A stretch of 37,843 nucleotides of DNA, taken from positions 1 to 37,843 of IMG/VR virus record IMGVR_UViG_3300048928_000659. One strand, given 5' to 3'. The DNA is from a virus. Below are positions 23,365 through 30,548 of the stretch, piece by piece. The first letter of the stretch is position 1. Every line of letters begins with the position of its first letter. The notes below the pieces were generated by a model. That model was not told where the DNA came from, made no database searches, and saw only the letters and a list, made by a program, of their open reading frames with translations. The translations under genes and the position numbers were made by a program.

Positions 23365-24060
23365 ATGTCTGGTAAGCCTAAGAAGAGTATCTTTTCGGCA
23401 GCGCATGAGGAGCGGCTCAAATGGAACAAGGAGTCCGACGAGTTCGTGAAAAATGCCAAATGCGTGATCGACCGCAGGCTCGAGGAAGCGCCAGGCTTCG
23501 AGGAGTTCTCGCCTTACGTCCCTCACAGGATCGACATCGACCCAAAGCAGCCCGGCTGGGTGCAAGTGCAGTTCGGAAATAGACCCATGGCAGGGCGGCG
23601 CACGATCACGGGAGGCATACCTGCCGAAACAGGACCGACCCTAGTCTACAGCCGAGGCCCGACGGGCGAGATGGCGGTGATTATGTATCCCATCAAGTCT
23701 GACGTCGCCTCAGTTCCAGAGGATTCCCTGATCCTACGCATAGGCTACTACGACTACTGGGATTTGTACCTTGGCGTTCGCCAAGACATGCGCGATCTCA
23801 TGGCATACGCTTACGTCACCAGCATCGACCTCAAGCCCACGATTTTACAGAGCTTGAGAATTCGGTGGCTTCGTTTTGCGAGCCGTCAGCACGTCGAGGG
23901 AAAGCACCAGTATTCGCCCCTGCGCACCGGCATCTGGACGTTGTTCAAGCTAGCCGGCTCCGGAACGTTCTCGGGCATATTCAGGGTCGCGACGCCACTC
24001 GCGATCGGTTGGTTTGTCGGTCGGTACGGGACCGATTGGCTGACGAGCTGGTTTCGCTGA
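23365..24060 (+). CDS. Hypothetical protein with C-terminal membrane segment (231 aa)
   Basis: Not recognised. The last 40 residues (about 190-215, LAGSGTFSGIFRVATPLAIGWFVG) form a probable membrane helix; the rest is soluble. Plus-strand gene with its own upstream region, between minus-strand units, which is typical of acquired cargo. A membrane-located effector or exclusion protein is possible but not shown. Confidence 0.6.
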   Translation: MSGKPKKSIFSAAHEERLKWNKESDEFVKNAKCVIDRRLEEAPGFEEFSPYVPHRIDIDPKQPGWVQVQFGNRPMAGRRTITGGIPAETGPTLVYSRGPTGEMAVIMYPIKSDVASVPEDSLILRIGYYDYWDLYLGVRQDMRDLMAYAYVTSIDLKPTILQSLRIRWLRFASRQHVEGKHQYSPLRTGIWTLFKLAGSGTFSGIFRVATPLAIGWFVGRYGTDWLTSWFR

Positions 24061-24146
24061 CAGGAGAGAAGGGTGTTCGAAACCCATCCCGCACAGACTA
24101 TGATGTGCTGGCAAAACGCATCTCGCGCTTCGCCGGCAGTAATTAC

Positions 24147-24812
24147 TCAAACATCTGGGAAAGCGAGGTCGTTCGTAATACGGACGGCTTCCGAAATGAT
24201 GGACTTGAACCTTGTAGCAGTGATCTGCTGCTCGACTTCGTTTCTGCTCACGCCAGCGAGGCGATCCACGTTCGAAACTAGCCGCCGCGCTGCGCTCTCG
24301 GTGGGCTTGTAGAGGACATACTGAACTGGTTCGACTTCGGCATGGTAGATAAACGGCCTGTATTCTCCCCAAACACGGACGATCCGGTCTTTGAGAGAGG
24401 GGCCATTAATGTTCCTTCCATTTCGGACCGCACTGTCGACCCAGAGGTCGAGGTAGATGTCCATAACAAAAGGCTTCTCGTCGTCAGGAAGGTTGATTAC
24501 TGAGATCGCCGTGGCGACAATGCAGGCGCAGAAACCATGCACCTCGACTGCGTTGAACTCACCAAGCGGTTCGTACTGGTCGACCACTTGATCGGACACC
24601 TCATAGGTGAGTTCCAGAAGACCCTGGAAGAACGGGAGTTTTACCGACTGAATGAGGTTGACCCTGTCGAGCAATTGCATGCCGCTTGCCATCGCCTCGT
24701 CGCCGAGTTCCGCTCGGAGGTTCTCAATCTCTCGACGCATGTTTTGCCGCATATCTTCGAATATTGGCCCCGCCTTGGGGGTGCTCTGCTTCTTCTTGAA
24801 AAACGAAAACAT
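24147..24812 (-). CDS. Hypothetical protein (221 aa)
   Basis: Basic N-terminus (MFSFFKKKQS), helical, hydrophobic centre (HGFCACIVATAISVINL). Not recognised. AGGACAG lies just upstream of the ATG at 24812. Convergent with 23365-24060 and divergent from the nuclease gene across about 170 bp. Probably cargo. Confidence 0.6.
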   Translation of the reverse strand: MFSFFKKKQSTPKAGPIFEDMRQNMRREIENLRAELGDEAMASGMQLLDRVNLIQSVKLPFFQGLLELTYEVSDQVVDQYEPLGEFNAVEVHGFCACIVATAISVINLPDDEKPFVMDIYLDLWVDSAVRNGRNINGPSLKDRIVRVWGEYRPFIYHAEVEPVQYVLYKPTESAARRLVSNVDRLAGVSRNEVEQQITATRFKSIISEAVRITNDLAFPDV

Positions 24813-24984
24813 GCCGCTCTGTCCTGGTACCGTGACTCCCTAAACTGAAGACTGCATATATCCTGCGGTTGTGCAATTGGAGCGCTGTTCCATCGACAGG
24901 GATTCGGAAGATTGTCTACAACCGTTTCCGCGAACTCAACTTCTCCAGGCCAACGTGATAATCGGCACTCAAGGGGAGACGGGG

Positions 24985-25452
24985 ATGACGTTCGGGCAGC
25001 TAGTAGCGATTTCGATGACGGTGGCGTTGGGTTCAGGCGCGGCGGCGGCGTATCTGATCACGGACCAAGCCATCACGCCGTCGAGCGCCGTAGCCCAAGT
25101 TTCCATCAAACCGTTCTCGCGTTGCATGGGCGCAGTGCGCACGCACTGCGTCGTCGACGGAGACACCTTGTGGCACGGCGGAACCAAAATCCGTATCGCT
25201 GACATCGACACACCCGAAATCTCGGAGCCGAAATGCGCGTCCGAGAAGGCACTCGGTGAGCGGGCGACGTTGCGTCTGATGGAACTCGTCAACGCGGGAC
25301 CTTTCGAGGTGCAGGCCTGGCAAGGCAGGGATGAAGATCAGTACGGGCGCAAGTTGAGGGTTCTCGTTCGGGACGGTCGCTCCCTTGGAGATATTCTGGT
25401 GTCGGAGGGATTGGCGAGAACTTGGACGGGGCGACGGGAACCGTGGTGCTGA
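24985..25452 (+). CDS. Membrane-anchored or secreted thermonuclease-like protein (SNase, 155 aa)
   Basis: N-terminal hydrophobic segment (about 5-26) then a complete staphylococcal-nuclease fold: VVDGDTL (55-61), IRIADIDTPEI (68-78), GERATL with the catalytic Glu, YGRKLRVLV with the second Arg, and a C-terminal LVSEGLARTW. Cleaves DNA/RNA with Ca2+. Start at 24985, with GGGGAGACGGGG before the ATG. The anchor suggests action in the periplasm, e.g. against incoming or released DNA. Confidence 0.85.
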   Translation: MTFGQLVAISMTVALGSGAAAAYLITDQAITPSSAVAQVSIKPFSRCMGAVRTHCVVDGDTLWHGGTKIRIADIDTPEISEPKCASEKALGERATLRLMELVNAGPFEVQAWQGRDEDQYGRKLRVLVRDGRSLGDILVSEGLARTWTGRREPWC

Positions 25453-25570
25453 CCGCCGCATACCTATGTGGACCGCCTGTGAATTAAGGGTGTTTCCCGT
25501 CTGTTCCATTCAAATCCGCAACCGATTGGGTGTAGTTTGAGGGGATCGATTCGCAACGGAGACGTCCCCC

Positions 25571-26350
25571 ATTTTCCTTCCCGCCGAAATCAAGGCTCCC
25601 CCGCAGCCCCGGACCAATCTTGTCTACTTCACCGACGAGTCTTCCCAGACTGCGGATACCTACCTCGCTGTCGGCGGCCTCGCGGTTCCGCGGCCATACA
25701 TCGCTGGGATCGTGGCGGACCTCGAGGCGATTAAGGCGGAGCACGGCAAGACGGGCGAAGTGAAGTGGAAAGGTGCAAAGTTCAGGGGCGGCGTCGTTCA
25801 TCGCGCCTATATCGACAAGCTCTTCGAACTGATCGCCGCGAACCGTGTGCACCTCCATCTGCGATTTTCGCGGATGTCTGACTATGACCACAAGCTTTCG
25901 GGCGAGCGCAGGCGTATCGATACGGTCTCGAAGGCATTCTACCAGTTGCTCCTTCACCGCGCCGTCGGCATGTACAACGAGAAGTGCGAGATCGATATCG
26001 TGGCGGACGACGGCCACTGCACCGCACTTCTGCCTGGAATGGTGAAGGCACTGCAGACCGACGAGAGGCGTAAGTACGATCGAGGATATCAGCCCGCGAT
26101 CAGGTCTATCACGCAACGGTCCTCGTCCGCCGAGCCGATGCTCCAACTGCTGGACGTCACCCTCGGCGCGTTGTCTTCGTTCCGAAACGACAGACACAAC
26201 GACGGCGAGACGGGACCGATCAAGAAGGAACTGGCCGAATACGCATTCGGGAAAACGGGCTGGTCGTCGATCGATGGCAACTGCGCTGCAGGCAATCGAG
26301 AATGCGTCAGGTGGAACGCGCGACCGTTAATCAAGCTGAAGACCGGGTGA
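25571..26350 (+). CDS. DUF3800 protein with apparent ATT start (259 aa)
   Basis: DUF3800 family: VYFTDESSQTADTYLAVGG at the N-terminus (acidic DES motif, Asp22/Glu23 here) and a later LLDVTLGAL motif. The family is linked to mobile elements and has an RNase H-like fold. The reading frame is open from 25541 but has no ATG, GTG or TTG before 25712, which is after the DES motif. ATT at 25571 lies 9 bases after GGAG, the spacing used by other genes here. A lost start codon or truncation is the alternative. Confidence 0.65.
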   Translation: MFLPAEIKAPPQPRTNLVYFTDESSQTADTYLAVGGLAVPRPYIAGIVADLEAIKAEHGKTGEVKWKGAKFRGGVVHRAYIDKLFELIAANRVHLHLRFSRMSDYDHKLSGERRRIDTVSKAFYQLLLHRAVGMYNEKCEIDIVADDGHCTALLPGMVKALQTDERRKYDRGYQPAIRSITQRSSSAEPMLQLLDVTLGALSSFRNDRHNDGETGPIKKELAEYAFGKTGWSSIDGNCAAGNRECVRWNARPLIKLKTG

Positions 26351-26491
26351 TGGCAGCTGGACGAGCTAGCCGATGAAGGCAGGCCGGTTGAACCCAGAAT
26401 TTCGCCTCGCCCAGCATCCCTAAGATAGAATCCGTTGCATGATTCGCAACAAGAAACGGTGCGTTTTGCACCTTCGTGATGAGGCGTGAAA
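26351..26491 (+). other. Gap with small hairpin
   Basis: No gene seen. GGTGC/GCACC hairpin with a TTTT loop at 26458-26472 and TAGAAT near 26425 that could be a -10 box for the next gene. Confidence 0.3.
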
Positions 26492-27151
26492 ATGTGGGAA
26501 TGGCTCACGACCAAGGAAGGCAATATCGCGCTCGGGGCGATCCTCGGTGTCGGCGGTACGATTATCGCTCAAGCCACTTCAGGTTCCATCGGAACGGTGA
26601 AAGAACTTTGGTTCGCTCGAAGGAAGCGCCGTTGGGACGCTCGTCACTTGGCACTGCGTACGATCCTGGTGTTGGACGACTTCGTCGGGCAATGCTATGG
26701 CGCGGCGTTCGATAGTCCGGAATTCAATCCCCGCGACAACACAGAATTCGAGTTCAGAAATCCGACACCGAACCTGGTTATGCCGGATGACGCAGATTGG
26801 CGGTTACTCGAGCCGAAGCTGATGGAAGACGTCATGTGGTTGCCAAGCCGTTTTCAAAACGTGGAAGACGGCCTCAACTCACTCAACCGCTTTCCTCCTG
26901 ATTTCGACAATCTGTTCGAACACCGCGCGGAAGACTATGCCAAGCTCGGGATGCGCTCTCTCGATCTCATAGATCGGCTTTGCCGGGAGTATGGCATTCG
27001 AAAGCCCGAGCGCCCTGACTACTATGACCCCAGGGAGGGATTTCAGCGGAAGATCGATGAGATCGCGCTGTTCTGGAAGAAGAGGCAAGAAGCACATGCT
27101 CGGATTTTCTCCGACGTGCCGCCGCTGCCACCCGCGGTCGTGAAGCAGTGA
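26492..27151 (+). CDS. Hypothetical membrane-anchored protein (219 aa)
   Basis: N-terminal hydrophobic segment (about 11-30, NIALGAILGVGGTIIAQATSG) followed by a charged cytoplasmic helical domain. Not recognised. GAGG lies seven bases before the ATG at 26492. Third plus-strand cargo gene in a row after the nuclease and DUF3800 genes; each has its own ribosome site and gap. Confidence 0.65.
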   Translation: MWEWLTTKEGNIALGAILGVGGTIIAQATSGSIGTVKELWFARRKRRWDARHLALRTILVLDDFVGQCYGAAFDSPEFNPRDNTEFEFRNPTPNLVMPDDADWRLLEPKLMEDVMWLPSRFQNVEDGLNSLNRFPPDFDNLFEHRAEDYAKLGMRSLDLIDRLCREYGIRKPERPDYYDPREGFQRKIDEIALFWKKRQEAHARIFSDVPPLPPAVVKQ

Positions 27152-27155
27152 GCCG

Positions 27156-27338
27156 TCAGCAGCACATCCGGCAGAGGATGGCTTCTATGTCGTCGATCTC
27201 ATCTCGAAGGAACCGCCGCTCTTTCGCCGAGTCCTCATAGTGTAGCTTGGACCTCAGTTCCTTGACCTCCGCCTCGAGTCGATCCGCAAGGCGGGCATCA
27301 TCGAAACGGAAGCCCTCAATCGATATCGTCGCCGGCAT
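27156..27338 (-). CDS. Small coiled-coil protein (60 aa)
   Basis: Mostly one helix rich in Glu, Arg and Leu (LADRLEAEVKELRSKL...), ending CRMCC. GGAG nine bases upstream; the start lies inside the end of the 99-aa gene (23-base overlap), so expression is coupled. Function unknown. Confidence 0.6.
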   Translation of the reverse strand: MPATISIEGFRFDDARLADRLEAEVKELRSKLHYEDSAKERRFLRDEIDDIEAILCRMCC

Positions 27339-27615
27339 ACATAATATCTCCGAATTCGTTCACACCGTAAGGCTGAACGCAATCACGGGCGGCGACAAGC
27401 TGACGTCGGTGATTTTGGGCGATGGCTGTTTTGATCCGGCGTTGGACGAGGCGTTCTTCGAACTGAATGACGTTCGATGGTTCGGTGTCCACCACTGTTG
27501 CCAGGAGCGATTTCAAGCCCCGTAGGTAAGTGAGTGCTTCCTGGCGGTCGGCTTCGTCGGCGACATGCGGAAGGTGTGCCTCAAGTGCGTCGTGAATGGT
27601 GCAGAACAGTTTCAT
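27316..27615 (-). CDS. Hypothetical protein (99 aa)
   Basis: Helical, His/Arg-rich, no recognisable domain. Start at 27615 after AGGGAGAGACACG. Leader G upstream holds TCCGCCGGCGGA and an AGCCG/CGGCT hairpin. Confidence 0.65.
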   Translation of the reverse strand: MKLFCTIHDALEAHLPHVADEADRQEALTYLRGLKSLLATVVDTEPSNVIQFEERLVQRRIKTAIAQNHRRQLVAARDCVQPYGVNEFGDIMYAGDDID

Positions 27616-27674
27616 CGTGTCTCTCCCTGGAGCCGCAACACGGTCGGCTACAGAGATGATGTGTCCGCCGGCGG
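27616..27674 (-). promoter_or_regulatory. Leader G of the 99-aa gene
   Basis: TCCGCCGGCGGA (27663-27674) followed by ACATCATCTCTGT, an AGCCG/CGGCT hairpin flanked by CTCT and AGAG, the latter in the ribosome site GGGAGAG. Partial occlusion of the ribosome site is possible. Confidence 0.4.
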
Positions 27675-27686
27675 AAAGGTGCCAGC

Positions 27687-28568
27687 TCAGCCGCGGCGTC
27701 GCATGGGCGGCAAATCACGAAGAATCACGAGCGCTTCCTCGCCGTAATCTTCGTCTCCCGACGATCGAGGACGATCCCGCCAGTCCCGCCATCCGAATGC
27801 ATCGATCGCAGGCGCGACCAGGTCCTTTATTGCGTCGGTCGGCTCCGCGTTCGTCGGTCCTCGGAACTGCCGCAGAAAACCGTCGCGGATTTCGAGCGTC
27901 GCCTTGGGCTTTCCGTCGCGATCACGAACGGAAAAGAACCCAACGTCGGGATCGTCGAGCAACTCGTCATATGCCCCCTGGCCGACGCAATGATGCATCC
28001 GCAAGCCCTCCTTTCGGAGCGCAGCGCGTGAGAAAAGGCGAACGAGCGTATGTCCGGCACCAAGTTCGAAGGCGAAGCTTTCGTCTTCGGGTCCGAGAAC
28101 GATGTCCCGGATGTCCCGCTGCCTCAGCCCCTTAGTGGCTTCGAAGGCCAAGCGTTCAAGGGTGCCACACTTCATGAGTTTTTTGGGATGGCCGTCGAGT
28201 CCAACATTGGCGATCCACGGATGACCGTCGGAAACCGCCGTCAACAACCAGTCGCAGACGTGCCAGGCGTCGATGGAATGCCATTGCATCCATAGAGCAG
28301 CGCGGCGGCTCCACTTTCGGGACACATGACCGTCGCCGAACTCCGGCCATCCGTCGATGCGATGCCATTCAGGGTCTTCGTGATCGCCAGGCGTAGGCAT
28401 CCATTCCGGGTCCTTGGAATCTTGTCGGAGCCAATCGTTCCAAAAAACTCGAACCAAGGAGCAACCGACCAGATTGCGGATCGGAAGGAAGACCCGATCG
28501 GGAATGTCCAGTTCACCCACGAGGTGAAGGGCGGCTTCGCCATATTCTGGGTGATTGTATCTGCTCAT
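27687..28568 (-). CDS. PcfJ-like domain protein (293 aa)
   Basis: Residues 188-242 match the core of PcfJ-type proteins of plasmids and phages: LRMHHCVGQGAY, then FFSVRDRDGKPKATLEI and QFRGPTN. The Trp-rich N-terminal half is unassigned. The biochemical role of the family is unclear to me. Start at 28568 follows GGGAGACATCAAC in leader C, which can hide the ribosome site. Terminators and a leader isolate it as a single-gene unit. Confidence 0.65.
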   Translation of the reverse strand: MSRYNHPEYGEAALHLVGELDIPDRVFLPIRNLVGCSLVRVFWNDWLRQDSKDPEWMPTPGDHEDPEWHRIDGWPEFGDGHVSRKWSRRAALWMQWHSIDAWHVCDWLLTAVSDGHPWIANVGLDGHPKKLMKCGTLERLAFEATKGLRQRDIRDIVLGPEDESFAFELGAGHTLVRLFSRAALRKEGLRMHHCVGQGAYDELLDDPDVGFFSVRDRDGKPKATLEIRDGFLRQFRGPTNAEPTDAIKDLVAPAIDAFGWRDWRDRPRSSGDEDYGEEALVILRDLPPMRRRG

Positions 28569-28621
28569 GTTGATGTCTCCCTGTTCGGGAGAGCATGAGC
28601 CGTAGGCATGCAAGCAACAAA
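28569..28621 (-). promoter_or_regulatory. Leader C: CTTGCAT element and ribosome-site hairpin
   Basis: TTTGTTGCTTGCAT (complement of 28608-28621) directly after a terminator, then TCTCCC-GAACA-GGGAGA (28576-28592), a 6-bp hairpin with a 5-nt loop that covers the ribosome site of the PcfJ-like gene. Confidence 0.65.
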
Positions 28622-28646
28622 AAGGCGGCTCGGTGGCCGCCTTTTT
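28619..28646. terminator. Intrinsic terminator after the 142-aa gene
   Basis: AAAAAGGCGGC / GCCGCCTTTTT perfect stem with a short loop and T-runs both ways. Its last T-run merges into the CTTGCAT element of leader C. Confidence 0.9.
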
Positions 28647-28664
28647 GGGTCTGATTTCCGTGTC

Positions 28665-29093
28665 TCAGGCCGCCAGTTGGCTGCTCTCGGCACGAGCACG
28701 GAGAAGTGTCTGAAGTTCCAAGGTTTCTTTCTCAATGTCGTCGTCGCCGTAAGCCAAGGCCGCGGCGATATACTTCTCCAGCGCGGCGATCACGTCCCCG
28801 CCGTCTTCCCTGGTTTCTTCGAGATCGTTGTACGTGTCGATGTAGTTCTGAAGCAGCACATGGCGGTCGCCGTGCATCTTCATGAGCGTGCGCACCAATG
28901 TCACGTGGACTGCACTCGAAAAATCGTACCCTTTGCCAATCGACCAGATCATGACGATAGAGTCGAATACACGCTCGCACTGAGCTGCGGTGAGGTCGTT
29001 CGGCACGCAGGTGTTGTTGAGAATTTCGGTGGCCACTTCTTCGAAGATGAAGTCCGGATGTGTGAAGATATGTTGTGCTACTGCAAGTTCCAT
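28665..29093 (-). CDS. Hypothetical protein (142 aa)
   Basis: All-helical soluble protein, acidic, not recognised. Start at 29093; its GGGAGACATCTAA ribosome site is inside the longest leader hairpin of the set (10 bp). Single-gene unit ended by the terminator at 28619-28646. Confidence 0.65.
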   Translation of the reverse strand: MELAVAQHIFTHPDFIFEEVATEILNNTCVPNDLTAAQCERVFDSIVMIWSIGKGYDFSSAVHVTLVRTLMKMHGDRHVLLQNYIDTYNDLEETREDGGDVIAALEKYIAAALAYGDDDIEKETLELQTLLRARAESSQLAA

Positions 29094-29156
29094 TTAGATG
29101 TCTCCCTAGAGCTGTTTTCCTTTTGCTCTAGGGATATGCTGTGACCGCCGGCGGAA
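29094..29156 (-). promoter_or_regulatory. Leader D: 10-bp hairpin covering the ribosome site
   Basis: CCGCCGGCGG element (29145-29155), CACAGCAT, then TCCCTAGAGC / GCTCTAGGGA (29103-29112 with 29125-29134) around an A-rich 12-nt loop. The GGGA of the Shine-Dalgarno is in the stem. The stem sequence is unlike leaders A-C and E, so the structure rather than the sequence is kept. Confidence 0.7.
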
Positions 29157-29181
29157 TGACGCAACGGCGTTTCGCAAAAAA

Positions 29182-29523
29182 TCAGTCGTCGGGGCCAATA
29201 ATTCTGAACGGCCATTCGACGGAGACGCGCCCGGACATTGTTGTGACGGTCGGAAACAGCGGCGTCTCGACTGCCGAGAATGCCAAGACTTCTTCCAGCG
29301 TCAGACCTTTGCCCAGCTGCTCTGCGACGAAGGCCTCGATGGCGGCGTGCCGCTCCCTTAGAAGGCGCTCGACACGAAACCTAACGTCAGCATCCTCCCG
29401 GTTCTTCGGTGAGCGGACGGACAGAAGACCGTCCAGGTCGCGGATGTAGTCGACGTCGGAAACCGTTGTCTTGATTTCCTGCTCTACCGTTTTCGCAGGG
29501 GTGTTCCTCGGGGCCTTTGCCAT
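29182..29523 (-). CDS. Hypothetical protein (113 aa)
   Basis: Charged helical protein (MAKAPRNTPAK...), C-terminal VSVEWPFRI strand. Not recognised and not an AbiEi-type antitoxin as far as I can see. GGAG lies before the ATG, eight bases after the AbiEii-like stop, so the two form an operon. Confidence 0.6.
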   Translation of the reverse strand: MAKAPRNTPAKTVEQEIKTTVSDVDYIRDLDGLLSVRSPKNREDADVRFRVERLLRERHAAIEAFVAEQLGKGLTLEEVLAFSAVETPLFPTVTTMSGRVSVEWPFRIIGPDD

Positions 29524-29531
29524 GCTCGCTC

Positions 29532-30488
29532 CTAGAAAGGTCTGTATGCGGTCTCTTGCCGCTGCCTGGCGGCGATCCTGTCTACGAGAGTAGTCTCGCG
29601 CGTCGGCCGGCGGAAATCTTCGATGACGGCCCGGGTGAGAGCCTGGTGCGTTGCAGACCAATAGGCGTTGATGTCGATCCATGCCTGCGGCAGCGTCATC
29701 GCGAAACCGCGCTCGGCGCGCAATTTTTCCCAGGACGGCTCCCGGGGTTCCATCTTCGACCACGACAGCGCCGCCGGCGACGGCGCACAGACGCCGAGCG
29801 GGATGTTTCGGTGGCGGCATACACGCATGATCTCAAGAGCGACGCGGGCTATATCGATCTCCATGGCGTCGAAGCTGAGAAGGTCCGCAAGGTGTTTGAC
29901 GCGGTAATCCGTATCGGGTTGCTGAAGGACGGCGACCCACTTTTCGGCGGCGGCCGCTTCGATCGGCTGCACGTGGGCGACGATGCCGGGTTGTTTGCTG
30001 ATCATAGACGGCAGTTCCTGGCGTGTGACGTTCTGTGGGAACGCGAACGGTCCCCGGCCGACAGTCATGTCGATGTGAGTGTTGCCTCGGATCGTGCCGC
30101 ACATCGCCTCGATCTTGATGCGGACGACGGGATCGCCGTGACCGACATCGATTTCCTCGATCTTCAGGCGCTTGATCTCGATGCCTTCGTTGCCGAGGAT
30201 GGCGGCAATGCACTGCATACCTTGCCGAAGCTCCGCCTCAGTGTAGTGTCGGACGGCGACGATGTCGGCGTCCTCAGTCGGACGCATGCCCTGCGGGAAA
30301 AGCAAACCGCCTTTGACCATGATCGGCCCTGGGCCGAAGCCGACCGGCCAATGCGCTAGGATGCGCTCGGCAACGTAGCGCGACGCCGCCTTGTTTACGT
30401 CCAGTTTCTGGTTGCGGCAGTTCTGTTTGAGTCGGTCGCCGAGCGCGGCCGCTGTGGCTGTGGCTGTGAATGTCACGAAGTCTTGCAT
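29532..30488 (-). CDS. AbiEii-like nucleotidyltransferase (318 aa)
   Basis: Matches the AbiEii/type IV toxin nucleotidyltransferase layout: MVKGG (57-61), RPTEDAD (69-75; two metal-binding Asp), THIDMTVG, the AEKWVAVLQQ helix and YRVKHLADL near the usual R-x-KD-x-x-D site (His instead of Asp). AbiEii toxins block growth of infected cells, usually with AbiEi upstream; none is visible here. Start at 30488 follows GGGAGACATCGAC, sequestered by GTCTCC. It may be a defence toxin held in check at translation, or a domesticated enzyme. Confidence 0.7.
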   Translation of the reverse strand: MQDFVTFTATATAAALGDRLKQNCRNQKLDVNKAASRYVAERILAHWPVGFGPGPIMVKGGLLFPQGMRPTEDADIVAVRHYTEAELRQGMQCIAAILGNEGIEIKRLKIEEIDVGHGDPVVRIKIEAMCGTIRGNTHIDMTVGRGPFAFPQNVTRQELPSMISKQPGIVAHVQPIEAAAAEKWVAVLQQPDTDYRVKHLADLLSFDAMEIDIARVALEIMRVCRHRNIPLGVCAPSPAALSWSKMEPREPSWEKLRAERGFAMTLPQAWIDINAYWSATHQALTRAVIEDFRRPTRETTLVDRIAARQRQETAYRPF

Positions 30489-30541
30489 GTCGATGTCTCC
30501 CAGTGCGGAGACGGTCGCCTTCGGCGATGCAAGTGACAAAA
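30489..30541 (-). promoter_or_regulatory. Leader E: CTTGCAT element and ribosome-site hairpin
   Basis: TTTGTCACTTGCAT (complement of 30527-30540), then GTCTCC-GCACTG-GGAGAC (30495-30500 with 30507-30512) before CATCGACATG. A TCGCC/GGCGA hairpin lies between. Same plan as leader C. Confidence 0.65.
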
Positions 30542-30548
30542 ACGGCGT

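Noticed and set aside
24070-24095. GGGTGTTCGAAACCC resembling a tRNA T arm
   Set aside because: Loop size is wrong and no acceptor partner is found; probably chance between convergent genes.
25484-26197. 237-codon minus-strand frame opposite the DUF3800 gene
   Set aside because: The plus strand encodes recognisable DUF3800 motifs; the minus frame has none.
29600-29612. GGCCGGCGGAAA inside the AbiEii-like gene
   Set aside because: Within coding sequence and not a full palindrome; not counted with the junction elements.
29517-30359. 280-codon plus-strand frame opposite the AbiEii-like gene
   Set aside because: Shadow of the nucleotidyltransferase, whose motifs are in the minus frame.
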